Made by a program: the position numbers and the translations under genes
The notes under the pieces: generated by a model
Told to the model about the DNA's origin: nothing
Databases searched by the model: none
What the model saw: the letters and a program-made list of their open reading frames with translations, nothing else
Part shown: positions 1-8,172 of the stretch, piece after piece
Layout: each line of letters begins with the position of its first letter
How positions within the stretch are numbered: position 1 is the stretch's first letter
Assembly: GCA_036262835.1 (NCBI GenBank)
Contig: DATAID010000100.1
Coordinates: 1-64,000, forward strand
Direction of reading: 5' to 3'
DNA from: RBG-16-66-20 sp036262835
GTDB taxonomy: Bacteria > Pseudomonadota > Gammaproteobacteria > Burkholderiales > SG8-39
DNA: 64,000 nt

Positions 1-1
1 C

Positions 2-247
2 TCCAACCTCATCTGCCCCGGCTTCGTGCGCACGCCGCTCGTCGAGCGCCAGATCCCCGAGCTCGCGAAGGACCTGAACATTTCCGAGGAATCGGTCGTG
101 AAGGACGTCATGCTACGCACGACGGTAGACGGCGAGTTCACGACCGTGGGCGACGTGGCTCAGGTCGCGTTATTTCTCGCCAGCTTTCCTACCAACGCGC
201 TCACCGGCCAGTCGATCGTGGTGAGCCACGGCTGGCGCATGAACTGA
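2..247 (+). CDS. 3-hydroxybutyrate dehydrogenase, C-terminal part (truncated by window edge)
   Basis: Only the last 81 residues are present; the frame is already open at base 2. The fragment is the C-terminal end of a short-chain dehydrogenase: it has the ICPGFVRTPL segment that follows the catalytic Tyr/Lys helix, the TVDGEFTTVGDVAQVALFLA stretch and the ALTGQSIVVSHGW ending. This combination is typical of NAD-dependent D-3-hydroxybutyrate dehydrogenase, which interconverts 3-hydroxybutyrate and acetoacetate in polyhydroxybutyrate and ketone-body metabolism. The Rossmann fold and catalytic residues lie outside the window. It converges on the iclR gene, 7 bases away, and is probably not part of the sulfonate cluster. 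The SDR assignment is firm; the substrate is inferred from family-specific C-terminal motifs. Confidence 0.85.
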   Translation, partial: SNLICPGFVRTPLVERQIPELAKDLNISEESVVKDVMLRTTVDGEFTTVGDVAQVALFLASFPTNALTGQSIVVSHGWRMN

Positions 248-254
248 CGACGGC

Positions 255-1019
255 TCAGTCGAGGAAGGTCTTCGCCAGCGACGCGGCCGCGCGCCGCAGG
301 CTGGGCAGGTGCTCTAGCGCCCTTGTCAGCGGCATGCGCGAGGCGGGCGCGTGCACCGCGATCGCGGCGCATACGCGCTTGCGCGCATCGGTCACCGGCA
401 CGGCGACGCAGACGAGGCCCGCGTGCAGCTCCTCGTTGTCGACCGCGTACTTCTGCGCGCGGATGCGCGCCAGTTCTTCGTTCAAGCGGCGCGTATCGGT
501 GATCGTGGTCTCGGTATAGCGGTTTAGCGCGAGGTGCGCGATCAGGCGCGAGCGCGAGGGCTTGGGCAGCATGGCGAGGAGGAGCTTGCCGCTCGCCGTG
601 CAATGCAGCGGCACGCGCGAGCCGGAAGAAAGCGTCATGCGCAGCGGCCAGGCTGCTTCGACCCGGTCGAGGTACACGACCGCGTCGCCATCGAGCATCG
701 TGAAGTTGCAGGTTTCGCCGATCGCGTCGACCAGGCGCGCAAGCACCGCGTGGCGCTCGGCGCGCGTGCCGCCGTTCAGGAGCGCCGCGCGTCCAAGCGC
801 CGCAAGACGCGGCCCGGGCGCGTACCGGCGGGCGCCTGGCTCGCGCACGACGAGGCCCGCGGTCTCGAGCATGCCGAGCATCCGGTAGAGCGTCGGCTTC
901 GGCAGGCGCAGCGTCGCGGTGAGGTCGGCGAGCGAGGGCGGTCGCTCGGCGGCGACGAGCGCTTCGAGCACGGCCATCGCGCGAAGCGTGGCGGGGACGT
1001 TGTCTTCCTTGCGCGGCAT
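255..1019 (-). CDS. IclR-family transcriptional regulator, probable local regulator of the sulfonate cluster
   Basis: A 254-residue protein of normal IclR-family length. Residues about 8-70 form the winged helix-turn-helix (PSLADLTATLRLPKPTLYRML), and residues about 75-250 form the effector-binding domain, including the LHCTASGKLLLA segment common in this family. The gene is transcribed away from xsc. The 110-base divergent spacer carries a 25-bp direct repeat, so it probably controls xsc and the downstream transport and ligase genes in response to the sulfonate or a pathway intermediate. Neither the effector nor the sign of regulation can be read from sequence. Regulator family is certain; target assignment is inference from position. 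Confidence 0.9.
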   Translation of the reverse strand: MPRKEDNVPATLRAMAVLEALVAAERPPSLADLTATLRLPKPTLYRMLGMLETAGLVVREPGARRYAPGPRLAALGRAALLNGGTRAERHAVLARLVDAIGETCNFTMLDGDAVVYLDRVEAAWPLRMTLSSGSRVPLHCTASGKLLLAMLPKPSRSRLIAHLALNRYTETTITDTRRLNEELARIRAQKYAVDNEELHAGLVCVAVPVTDARKRVCAAIAVHAPASRMPLTRALEHLPSLRRAAASLAKTFLD

Positions 1020-1027
1020 TTCGAAAT

Positions 1028-1082
1028 TTTATCGAAATCTGGAACGAATTTTTTCGCTTTATCGAATTCTGGAACGGATTTT
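1028..1082. promoter_or_regulatory. 25-bp direct repeat in the iclR-xsc divergent promoter region
   Basis: Bases 1028-1052 and 1058-1082 are near-identical 25-mers with a core TATCGAAATCTGGAACG in the first copy; only two positions differ. The copies start exactly 30 bases apart, about three helical turns, so both would face the same side of the DNA. The stretch is AT-rich against a GC-rich background. IclR-family regulators often bind clustered repeats, which makes this the most likely operator for the adjacent regulator. Binding is inferred, not shown. Confidence 0.6.
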
Positions 1083-1129
1083 CCCAACGGCTGTGAGAAG
1101 ATTCGGCCATTCCAACGGAGGACCTTCGC

Positions 1130-2911
1130 ATGACCGATATCGCGGAAGTGAAGCGCATGGTTGTCACCGGCAAACAGCGCATGACGCCTTCCGAGGCGCT
1201 CGTCGAAACCCTCGTCGCGCAGGGCGTGAGGAACGTCTTCGGCATCGTCGGCTCGGCCTACATGGACGCGCTCGACCTTTTTCCCGCGGCCGGCATCCGC
1301 TTCATCCCGACCGTGCACGAGCAGGGCTCGGCGCACATGGCCGACGGCTACTACCGCGTGTCCGGCAAACACGGCGTCTGCATCGGCCAGAACGGCCCGG
1401 GCATCACCAACTTCGTCACCGCGATCGCGGCCGCCTACTGGGCGCACAGCGCGGTGGTGGCGATCACGCCCGAGACGGGCTCGATGGGCATCGGCCTGGG
1501 CGGCTTCCAGGAAACCGATCAGCTGCCGATCTTCTCCAAAATCACCAAGTACCAGGCGCACGTGAACAACTCCGCGCGCATGGCCGAGCTCACCGCACGC
1601 GCGTTCGACCGCGCGATCCTCGAGATGGGCCCGACGCAGCTCAACATTCCGCGCGACTTCCTCTATGGCGAGATCGAGTGCGAGGTGCCGCAGCCGATCC
1701 GCGTCGAGCGCGGGCCGGGCGGCAGCGCGAGCCTCGATGCGGCGGCCGAAGCGCTCGCCAACGCCAAGTTCCCGGTCATCATCGCAGGCGGCGGCGTGAT
1801 CGCGGCCGACGGCGTGCAGGCCTGCCTCCAGCTCGCCGAGGCGCTCGAGGCGCCCGTCTGCAATTCCTACCTGCACAACGACTCCTTTCCGGCCAACCAC
1901 CGCCTCTGGGTCGGGCCGCTCGGCTATCACGGCTCGAAGGCGGCGATGCGCGTGATCGCGAAGGCCGACGTCGTGCTCGCGCTCGGCTCGCGCCTCGGGC
2001 CTTTCGGCGTGCTGCCGCAGTACGGCATGGATTACTGGCCGGCGAACGCGAAGCTCGTCCAGGTGGATGCCGATCCGAAGGTGCTCGGCCTCGTGAAGAA
2101 GACCTCGGTCACGGTGAACGGCGATGCGCGCGAAGCCGCGCAGGCGCTCGCCGCGCGGCTGAAGGGCCGGACGCTCGCGCGCAACAAGGACGAAATCGCG
2201 AAAGCCATCCAATCCGAGAAGAAAGCCTGGAACGACGAGCTCGCCTCGTGGGACTTCGAAAAAGACGAGTGGAGCCTGGAAGTCGCCAAGGGCTCGAAGT
2301 ACATGCATCCGCGCGCGATGCTGCGGGAGCTGGAAAAAGCGATGCCCGCGGACGCGATGGTCTCCACCGACATCGGCAACATCTGCCAGGTCGCGAACTC
2401 CTACCTCAAGTTCAACCAGCCGCGCTCGATGTTCGGCGCGATGATGTTCGGCAACTGCGGCTACGCGTTCCCCACCATGATCGGCTGCAAGGTGGGCGCG
2501 CCCGATCGCACTGCGATCGCCTATGTCGGCGACGGCGCGTGGGGCATGAGCTTCGGCGAAATCCTGACCTGCGTGCGCGAGCAGATTCCGGTCACCGCGG
2601 TGGTCTTCAACAACCAGCAGTGGGGCGCGGAGAAGAAGAACCACGTGGACTTCTACTCCAACCGGTTCCTCGGCGTGAACCTCGAGAACCCGAGCTTCGC
2701 CGGCATCGCCAAGGCGATGGGCGCCGAGGGCATCGTGGTCGACAAGGTGTCCGACGTGGGCGATGCCTTCCGCAAGGCGTGCCAGGCGCAGAAGGATGGC
2801 AAGACGACGATCGTGGAGATGATGTGCACCCGCGAGCTCGGCGACCCGTTCCGCCGCGACGCGCTCAAGAAGCCGCGCCGCATGCTCGAGAAATACAAGA
2901 ACCTGACCTAG
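1130..2911 (+). CDS. xsc: Sulfoacetaldehyde acetyltransferase (Xsc)
   Basis: A ThDP-dependent enzyme of 593 residues, the normal Xsc length. It converts sulfoacetaldehyde plus phosphate to acetyl phosphate and sulfite in the cytoplasm, the desulfonation step of C2-sulfonate degradation. The cofactor-activating glutamate is E64 in the VHEQGSAHMADGYYR block, and the ThDP/Mg motif begins at GDG 467-469 with the paired Asn of VVFNNQQWG about 25 residues later. N-terminal blocks FGIVGSAYMDALDLFP and NGPGITNFVTA are Xsc-like rather than acetolactate-synthase-like. The ATG is preceded by a good ribosome site (GGAGG, 1117-1121). No phosphate acetyltransferase gene lies nearby, so acetyl phosphate must be handled by a distant pta or ackA. 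Confidence 0.93.
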   Translation: MTDIAEVKRMVVTGKQRMTPSEALVETLVAQGVRNVFGIVGSAYMDALDLFPAAGIRFIPTVHEQGSAHMADGYYRVSGKHGVCIGQNGPGITNFVTAIAAAYWAHSAVVAITPETGSMGIGLGGFQETDQLPIFSKITKYQAHVNNSARMAELTARAFDRAILEMGPTQLNIPRDFLYGEIECEVPQPIRVERGPGGSASLDAAAEALANAKFPVIIAGGGVIAADGVQACLQLAEALEAPVCNSYLHNDSFPANHRLWVGPLGYHGSKAAMRVIAKADVVLALGSRLGPFGVLPQYGMDYWPANAKLVQVDADPKVLGLVKKTSVTVNGDAREAAQALAARLKGRTLARNKDEIAKAIQSEKKAWNDELASWDFEKDEWSLEVAKGSKYMHPRAMLRELEKAMPADAMVSTDIGNICQVANSYLKFNQPRSMFGAMMFGNCGYAFPTMIGCKVGAPDRTAIAYVGDGAWGMSFGEILTCVREQIPVTAVVFNNQQWGAEKKNHVDFYSNRFLGVNLENPSFAGIAKAMGAEGIVVDKVSDVGDAFRKACQAQKDGKTTIVEMMCTRELGDPFRRDALKKPRRMLEKYKNLT

Positions 2912-2921
2912 GCGCCCGGGA

Positions 2922-2950
2922 CGGGGACGGCGGGCGACGTGCCGTCCCCG
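2922..2950 (+). promoter_or_regulatory. Perfect 10-bp GC-rich inverted repeat overlapping the tauE start codon
   Basis: CGGGGACGGC (2922-2931) is the exact reverse complement of GCCGTCCCCG (2941-2950), with a nine-base loop. The GTG start of the sulfite-exporter gene (2939-2941) sits at the loop/3' arm junction, and no ribosome-binding site is visible upstream of it. In RNA this would be a very stable hairpin over the initiation region. No T-tract follows, so it is not an ordinary intrinsic terminator. A role in translational control or transcript processing between xsc and tauE is inference. Confidence 0.6.
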
Positions 2951-3679
2951 GAACTGCTCCTGCTCGCCGCCGCGCTGCTCGCGGTGACCTACTGCGTCTT
3001 CGGTCTCACGGGCGCAGGCTCGACCGTGCTCGCGCTGCCGCTGCTCGTGCAGTTCCTGACGCTCAAGTTCGCGGTGGCGCTGCTGCTGCTCCTCGATTGC
3101 GCGGCCGGTCTCGTGCTGATCAGCCGCACACGGCAGGGCGTGCGCATAGACGAGCTCGGCCGCTTCCTGCCCTTCGTGCTCCTGGGAATCGGCATCGGCC
3201 TCGTTCTCCTCATCAAGCTTCCCGAAGGCCCGTTGCTCACCGCACTCGGCTTGTTCCTGCTCGTGTACGCCGGCTATGGCCTTCTGAAAAAGGGAAAGGA
3301 AATCAGAATCTCCCGCGCGTGGTCGGCGCCGATCGGCGTCACCGCGGGTGGCCTCTCGGCGCTCTTCGGCACGGGCGGGGTCCTCATGTCGCTCTACATC
3401 GCCGGACGGGTGCAAGAGAAAAGCGAGCTGCGCTCGACGGTGGCGGCCGCGGTTCTTTTCAATTCGGGGACGCGCGTCATCCTTTTCGGCGCGACCGGCC
3501 TGCTGGACGAGGGCCTGCTGCTGTCCGCGCTCTGGCTGCTGCCCTCGATGCTTATCGGCCTATTCATCGGTCAGCGCCTGCATGCCGCAGTGTCGGCGGC
3601 CGCCGTGCTGCGCGCGGTGTATGGGGTGCTGCTGCTCGCGGGCGCGTCGCTTCTCGTTCGCTATGCGGGCGGCGCGTGA
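2939..3679 (+). CDS. TauE/SafE-family membrane protein, probable sulfite exporter
   Basis: A 246-residue integral membrane protein with about eight predicted hydrophobic segments and the TauE/SafE (UPF0721) pattern: VTYCVFGLTGAGSTVLALPL near the N terminus and GGLSALFGTGGVLMSLYI in the second half. Members next to xsc are proposed to export sulfite released by desulfonation, preventing its accumulation. Position 27 bases after xsc fits that role. The only in-frame initiator before the first membrane segment is GTG 2939, which lies within a strong inverted repeat and lacks a Shine-Dalgarno sequence. Family is clear; the substrate is inferred from context. Confidence 0.8.
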   Translation: MPSPELLLLAAALLAVTYCVFGLTGAGSTVLALPLLVQFLTLKFAVALLLLLDCAAGLVLISRTRQGVRIDELGRFLPFVLLGIGIGLVLLIKLPEGPLLTALGLFLLVYAGYGLLKKGKEIRISRAWSAPIGVTAGGLSALFGTGGVLMSLYIAGRVQEKSELRSTVAAAVLFNSGTRVILFGATGLLDEGLLLSALWLLPSMLIGLFIGQRLHAAVSAAAVLRAVYGVLLLAGASLLVRYAGGA

Positions 3680-3757
3680 AACGCGCGTTCGGCGCTGGCG
3701 GCGTGAGCGCCCCTGTGAGAAACTTTTTTTGCCAAAAAAACCCTGGAGGGAACCGCA

Positions 3758-4705
3758 ATGAAGCATAGCCTCATCGCGCTGCTGGCCGCGCTTGCCGCGA
3801 CGGCCGGCCTGGCGCAGGAAAAGTACCCGTCTCGCCCGGTGGAAATGATCGTGCCCTGGGGCGCGGGCGGCGGCGCCGACCAGCTCGCGCGCAAGCTCGC
3901 GCGCCTGATGGAAGAGCGCGTGAAAGTCTCGATCCCGGTGGTGAACGTGCCCGGGGCCACCGGCAGCACGGGCATGACCAAGCTGGTGACCGCGCCCGCC
4001 GACGGCTACGCGATGGCGATCCACATCGCCGACACGCACGCGCTGCTCGCCACCAGCTCGCCGCGCTGGAAAGCGAATGACTTCATCCCGCTCGGCATCA
4101 TGATCCGCCAACCCTCGGCGCTCCTCGTCAAGAAGGACAGTCCCTTCAAGACCTGGAACGACGTCGTCAAGGCGGCGAAGGCGAATCCGGGCAAGCTGAA
4201 AGTCGCCATGCTCGGCTTTGGCAGCGTCGACGACATGGCGCTCAAGTACCTGGAGGGCAAGGGCCTCAAGTTCACTCCGGTGCCCTACGCCAAGCCCGGG
4301 GAGCGCTATACGGCGATTCTGGGCGGGCATACCGACCTGCTCTACGAGCAACCCGGCGACGTGCGCTCCTTCATCGACTCTGGCCAGATGCGGCCGATCC
4401 TGATCTTCAACAAGGAGCGCATGCTGCCGGAATTCGCCGACGTGGTGTGCTCCAAGGAGGCGGGGCTCGAGGTCTACCTGCCGCAGTTCCGCTCGGTGGT
4501 GGTGCGCGCAGGCACCGACCCCAAGCGCGTCGCCGTGCTCGCCGACGCGGTCGCCGCGGCCGCGGCCGAGCCCGAGTTCTACGCGTTCCTGAAGGAGAGC
4601 CTCGCGCTGCGCGACAGCTTTATTCCGGCCAAGGAGGCGAAGAAGTTCCTCGACGGCGAGCTCGCCGCGATGGACAAGTTCGCCGCCCAGCTGAAGAAGA
4701 AGTGA
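3758..4705 (+). CDS. TctC/Bug-family periplasmic solute-binding protein of a TTT transporter
   Basis: A 315-residue protein with a cleavable signal peptide (residues 1 to about 19, hydrophobic core ending AGLA) and the Bug-family start of the mature domain, YPSRPVEMIVPWGAGGGADQ. The GAGGGADQ and NVPGATGSTGM blocks line the carboxylate-binding cleft in this family. It should deliver substrate in the periplasm to the TctA/TctB membrane pair encoded immediately downstream. The start has a strong ribosome site (TGGAGGG). Location between the Xsc and SauS/SauT-like genes suggests sulfoacetate or a related C2 sulfonate as ligand; that is inference, as the family binds diverse carboxylates. Confidence 0.88.
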   Translation: MKHSLIALLAALAATAGLAQEKYPSRPVEMIVPWGAGGGADQLARKLARLMEERVKVSIPVVNVPGATGSTGMTKLVTAPADGYAMAIHIADTHALLATSSPRWKANDFIPLGIMIRQPSALLVKKDSPFKTWNDVVKAAKANPGKLKVAMLGFGSVDDMALKYLEGKGLKFTPVPYAKPGERYTAILGGHTDLLYEQPGDVRSFIDSGQMRPILIFNKERMLPEFADVVCSKEAGLEVYLPQFRSVVVRAGTDPKRVAVLADAVAAAAAEPEFYAFLKESLALRDSFIPAKEAKKFLDGELAAMDKFAAQLKKK

Positions 4706-4715
4706 GCCAACGCCA

Positions 4716-5267
4716 GTGAAGCGGCGCCTCGCCCGCGCGGCGCCGTACGCGCTGCTGCTCGCGATCGCGGCCGGCCTGTACGTCAAGGCCGCGCACATCG
4801 AGTACACGGGTCCCGAGGGGCGCATCGGGCCGGATTTCTGGCCGCGCGCGATCCTGACGCTGCTCGCCGCGGTCTGCGTGTACGAGCTCGCGAAAAGCCT
4901 GCTCGTCGCGGGCGCGCAGTCCGCGGGCGGCATGCTGCAGAACCTGATGGACGCCGCGGCCGGGACCGATGCCGAGCCGCGGCCGCAGCCGAGCTCCACG
5001 CGGCTCGCGCTTGGCATCGGAGCGACGCTCGGCTACGTGCTGCTGGTGGATGTGCTCGGCTTCTTCGTGTCGACGGCGGCGTTCCTCTTCGCGTTCATCC
5101 TGGTTGGCGGCTATCGCCGCGCCGGCGTCGCCGCCGTGTGCGCGCTCGCGGGCAGCCTCGCCATGGTCGTGGTGTTCATGAAGGTGGTCTACATCTCGCT
5201 GCCGCTCGGCGCGGGGCCGTTTCGCGCGGTCTCGATTGGCCTGCTCGCGCTGCTCGGAGTGCGCTAG
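4716..5267 (+). CDS. TctB-like small membrane subunit of the TTT transporter
   Basis: A 183-residue protein with four hydrophobic segments (about residues 5-22, 43-62, 90-125 and 135-175), separated after the second by a charged loop rich in Pro and Glu. This is the layout of TctB, the small, poorly conserved membrane subunit of tripartite tricarboxylate transporters. The N-terminal GPEGRIGPDFWPR segment is typical of TctB proteins. The start is GTG 4716, ten bases after the binding-protein stop and three bases before tctA. Assignment rests on topology, length and its place between the TctC and TctA genes. Confidence 0.82.
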   Translation: MKRRLARAAPYALLLAIAAGLYVKAAHIEYTGPEGRIGPDFWPRAILTLLAAVCVYELAKSLLVAGAQSAGGMLQNLMDAAAGTDAEPRPQPSSTRLALGIGATLGYVLLVDVLGFFVSTAAFLFAFILVGGYRRAGVAAVCALAGSLAMVVVFMKVVYISLPLGAGPFRAVSIGLLALLGVR

Positions 5268-5270
5268 CGC

Positions 5271-6773
5271 ATGGCGATCCTCTCGCAGCTCATCGCCGGC
5301 TTCGGGCACGTGTTCACGCCGGTCAATCTGGCGATGCTCGCCATCGGGCTCGTGCTCGGGCTGCTGGTCGCCGTGCTGCCCGGCCTCACGCTCGTCATGG
5401 GCGTGGTGCTCGCGCTGCCGTTCACTTACGCGATGGACGTCACCCCGGCGATCATCCTGCTCACCGCCATGTACGTGACCGGAACCTACGGCGGCGCGTT
5501 CACGGCGATCCTGTTTCGCGTGCCGGGCGAGCCGATCGACGTGCCGCTCCTCTGGGACGGCTACAGCATGGCGCGCCGCGGCATGGCCGCCAAAGCGCTC
5601 GGCTGGACGCTGCTCGCGGCATTCACCGGCGGCCTGCTCTCGGCTTGCGTGATGGTCGCCTTCGCCGAGCCGGTGGCGCGCGTTGCGCTCGAGCTCTCGA
5701 CGCCCGAGTACTTCGCCATCATCTTCTTCGGCTTGACCAGCGTGGTGTCGCTCGGCGGCGGCTCGGTCGCGAACGCGCTCATCAGCCTGTGCCTCGGCCT
5801 GCTCGTGTCCACCGTGGGCGTGGACGACACCTACGGCTCGGAGCGCTTCGTCTTCGGCGTGCCGATCCTCGCCGACGGCATCGAGTACCTGCTCGTCATG
5901 GTGGGCGCCTACGGCATCGGCGAGGTGTTCACGCGCCTGTACGAAGGCTACGGCCAGGCCTCCGCCGCGGGCACCGGCAAGCTGAGCACTGAGCTGCCTC
6001 GATGGCGCGAGATCGCGACGGTCAAGGCGACCCTCGCGCGCAGCTCGCTCATCGGCGTGCTGGTCGGCGTGGTGCCCGGCGCCGGCGCCACCATCGCCTC
6101 GTTCGTGTCCTACGGCGCCGAGGGGCAGTACGGCCGGCGCCGCGGCGAGATGGGGACCGGCATTCCCGAAGGGATCGTCGCGCCGCAGACGGCGGCGACC
6201 TCCTCGGTCGGCGGCGCCATGATTCCGCTTCTCACCATGGGCATTCCCGGCAGCGGCGCGACGGCGATCATCCTCGGCGCGTTCCTCCTGCACGGCGTGC
6301 AGCCCGGCCCGCAGATCTTCACCAATCCCGAGCAGGCGCAGATGGCCTACACGGTGTTCGCGTCGCTCTTCCTCGGCGTGATCGGCATGTGCCTGCTCGG
6401 CTATTTCGCGATCAAGCTGCTCGTGCGCGTGCTCGATTTTCCCGAGGCCATCGTCTCGGCCTTCGTGGTCATGTTCTGCTTCATCGGCGCCTTCGCCGCG
6501 CGCAACAACCTGACCGACCTCTACGTGATCGCGGCCTTCGGCGTGATCGGCTTCCTGTTCGAGCGCGCGCGCTTCCCGATCGCGCCGCTCGTGCTCGGCT
6601 CGATTCTCGGGCCGCTCGCCGAAAACACCTTCATGACCACCATGATCAGCTTCGACAACGACTGGACGGTGTTCTTCACCCGCCCGGTCTCGGGCACGGT
6701 GCTCGCCCTCGCGCTCGTCGCGCTGCTGCTGCCGGTCGTGCGGCAGCTGCGCGGGCGTAAAATCACCCCATGA
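5271..6773 (+). CDS. TctA-family large permease subunit of the TTT transporter
   Basis: A 500-residue polytopic membrane protein of standard TctA length. Conserved blocks include GLLVAVLPGLTLVMGVVLA near residues 28-46, GTYGGAFTAILFRVPG near 65-80 and a second GVVPGAGATIASFVSYGAEG block near residues 265-285; the PG-containing repeats mark the two halves of the permease. It forms the translocation pore with TctB and receives ligand from the TctC protein encoded upstream. Its stop overlaps the ATG of the aldehyde dehydrogenase gene by four bases, indicating translational coupling and supporting a shared pathway. Confidence 0.92.
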   Translation: MAILSQLIAGFGHVFTPVNLAMLAIGLVLGLLVAVLPGLTLVMGVVLALPFTYAMDVTPAIILLTAMYVTGTYGGAFTAILFRVPGEPIDVPLLWDGYSMARRGMAAKALGWTLLAAFTGGLLSACVMVAFAEPVARVALELSTPEYFAIIFFGLTSVVSLGGGSVANALISLCLGLLVSTVGVDDTYGSERFVFGVPILADGIEYLLVMVGAYGIGEVFTRLYEGYGQASAAGTGKLSTELPRWREIATVKATLARSSLIGVLVGVVPGAGATIASFVSYGAEGQYGRRRGEMGTGIPEGIVAPQTAATSSVGGAMIPLLTMGIPGSGATAIILGAFLLHGVQPGPQIFTNPEQAQMAYTVFASLFLGVIGMCLLGYFAIKLLVRVLDFPEAIVSAFVVMFCFIGAFAARNNLTDLYVIAAFGVIGFLFERARFPIAPLVLGSILGPLAENTFMTTMISFDNDWTVFFTRPVSGTVLALALVALLLPVVRQLRGRKITP

Positions 6774-8167
6774 AGAGCGAAAGCCCCGTGAGCGCCGCCG
6801 TCGCCGCCGTGGTGGCGCGCGCGCGCGCCGCGCAGGCCGAGTTCGCGCGCTGGCCGCAGGCGCGCGTCGACGAGGCCGCGGCGGCTTGCGCCTGGGCGAT
6901 CATGAAGCCGGAGAACAACCGGCGCCTGGCGGAGCTCGCGGTGCGCGACTCGGGCCTCGGCAACGTCGAGGACAAGGTCGCGAAGAACCATCGCAAGACG
7001 CTCGGCCTGCTGCGCGACATCACCGGCGTGAAGACCGTCGGCGTGATCGCCGAGTACCCGGAGAAGGGCGTGACCGAGATCGCCCGGCCCGTCGGCGTGG
7101 TCGCCGCGATCACGCCTTCGACCAACCCGGGGGCGACGCCGGCGAACCAGATCATCAACGCGATCAAGTGCGGCAACGCGATCATCCTTGCGCCGTCGCC
7201 CAAGGGTCATTCGACCGCCGAGCTGCTGTTGAGCTTTATTCACGAAGAATTTCGAAAGATAAAAGCGAATCCGGATCTGGTGCAGGTCCTGCCCACCCCC
7301 GTTACCAAGGAAGCGACGCACGAGCTGATGCGTTGCGCGGACCTGGTCGCGGCGACCGGCTCCCAGTCGAACATCCGCGCGGCGTACTCGAGCGGCACGC
7401 CGGCGATCGGCGTGGGCATGGGCAACGTCGTCTCGATCGTGGATGGGAGCGCGGATCTCGCCGAGGCGGCGCGCAAGATCGCGCTCTCCAAGACCTTCGA
7501 CAACGCGACGAGCTGCTCCTCCGAGAATTCGGTCATCATCGAGGGCGCGGTGTATGCCGAGATGATCGGGCAGCTCGAGCGCCAGGGCGGGCAGCTCCTC
7601 GATGCGGCCGGCAAAGCGAAGCTGCAGGCGGTCATGTTCCCGGGCGGCAAGCTCTCGCCGCGCACCACGGCGCAGGCGGCGCCCGTCATCGCGGCGCTCG
7701 CCGGCCTGAAGAGCGACGCGCGCTTCCTGATGGTGGAGGAAACGGGCGCGGGACCGGATTTTCCGTTCTCCGGCGAGAAGCTCGCGCCGGTGCTCGCGGT
7801 CTACAAGGCGGCCAGTTTCGAGGAGGCCTGCGCGCTCACCGCGCGCATCTACGACTACCAGGGCAAGGGCCATTCGGTGTCGATCCACACGAAGGACGAC
7901 GCGCAGGCGCTGCGCCTCGGCCTGGAGCTGCCGGTGGCGCGCGTCATCGTCAACCAGGCGCATTGCATCGCCACCGGCGGCAGCTTCGACAATGGGCTGC
8001 CGTTCTCGCTTTCGATGGGCTGCGGCACCTGGGGCGGCAACAGCTTCTCCGACAACATGCACTGGAAGCACTTCCTCAACATCACGCGCATCGCGCGCGT
8101 GATTCCCGAGCGCGTTCCGTCCGAAGCGGAGCTGCTCGGACCCTATCTCGGCAAATACGGGAAGTAG
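6770..8167 (+). CDS. sauS: CoA-acylating aldehyde dehydrogenase, probable sulfoacetaldehyde dehydrogenase (SauS-like)
   Basis: A 465-residue CoA-dependent aldehyde dehydrogenase. The catalytic cysteine is C249 in NATSCSSENSV; ITPSTNPGATPANQIINAIK (about 114-133) and the APSPKGHSTAELL block are characteristic of the acylating branch, and the typical non-acylating ALDH glutamate motif is absent. In the known sulfoacetate pathway, SauS reduces sulfoacetyl-CoA to sulfoacetaldehyde, the substrate of Xsc. Here it sits four bases into the transporter operon and six bases before a SauT-like ligase, with xsc upstream. An acylating enzyme for another short aldehyde cannot be excluded from sequence alone. 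A lysine-rich AT-rich patch lies at 7225-7275. Confidence 0.78.
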   Translation: MKSESPVSAAVAAVVARARAAQAEFARWPQARVDEAAAACAWAIMKPENNRRLAELAVRDSGLGNVEDKVAKNHRKTLGLLRDITGVKTVGVIAEYPEKGVTEIARPVGVVAAITPSTNPGATPANQIINAIKCGNAIILAPSPKGHSTAELLLSFIHEEFRKIKANPDLVQVLPTPVTKEATHELMRCADLVAATGSQSNIRAAYSSGTPAIGVGMGNVVSIVDGSADLAEAARKIALSKTFDNATSCSSENSVIIEGAVYAEMIGQLERQGGQLLDAAGKAKLQAVMFPGGKLSPRTTAQAAPVIAALAGLKSDARFLMVEETGAGPDFPFSGEKLAPVLAVYKAASFEEACALTARIYDYQGKGHSVSIHTKDDAQALRLGLELPVARVIVNQAHCIATGGSFDNGLPFSLSMGCGTWGGNSFSDNMHWKHFLNITRIARVIPERVPSEAELLGPYLGKYGK

Positions 8168-8172
8168 CCGCG

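Noticed and set aside
1130..2911. Acetolactate synthase large subunit as the identity of the ThDP enzyme next to iclR
   Set aside because: Length, N-terminal blocks and the sulfonate-type neighbours fit Xsc; no small regulatory subunit follows.
3691..3740. GGCGCT/AGCGCC stem followed at a distance by a T-run and a T7-GCC-A7 palindrome after tauE
   Set aside because: The T-run begins 12 bases after the stem and the downstream gene belongs to the same cluster; too weak to call a terminator.
776..3768. Very long open frames on both strands overlapping iclR, xsc and tauE
   Set aside because: They conflict with strong family signatures in the real frames and contain no recognisable domain.
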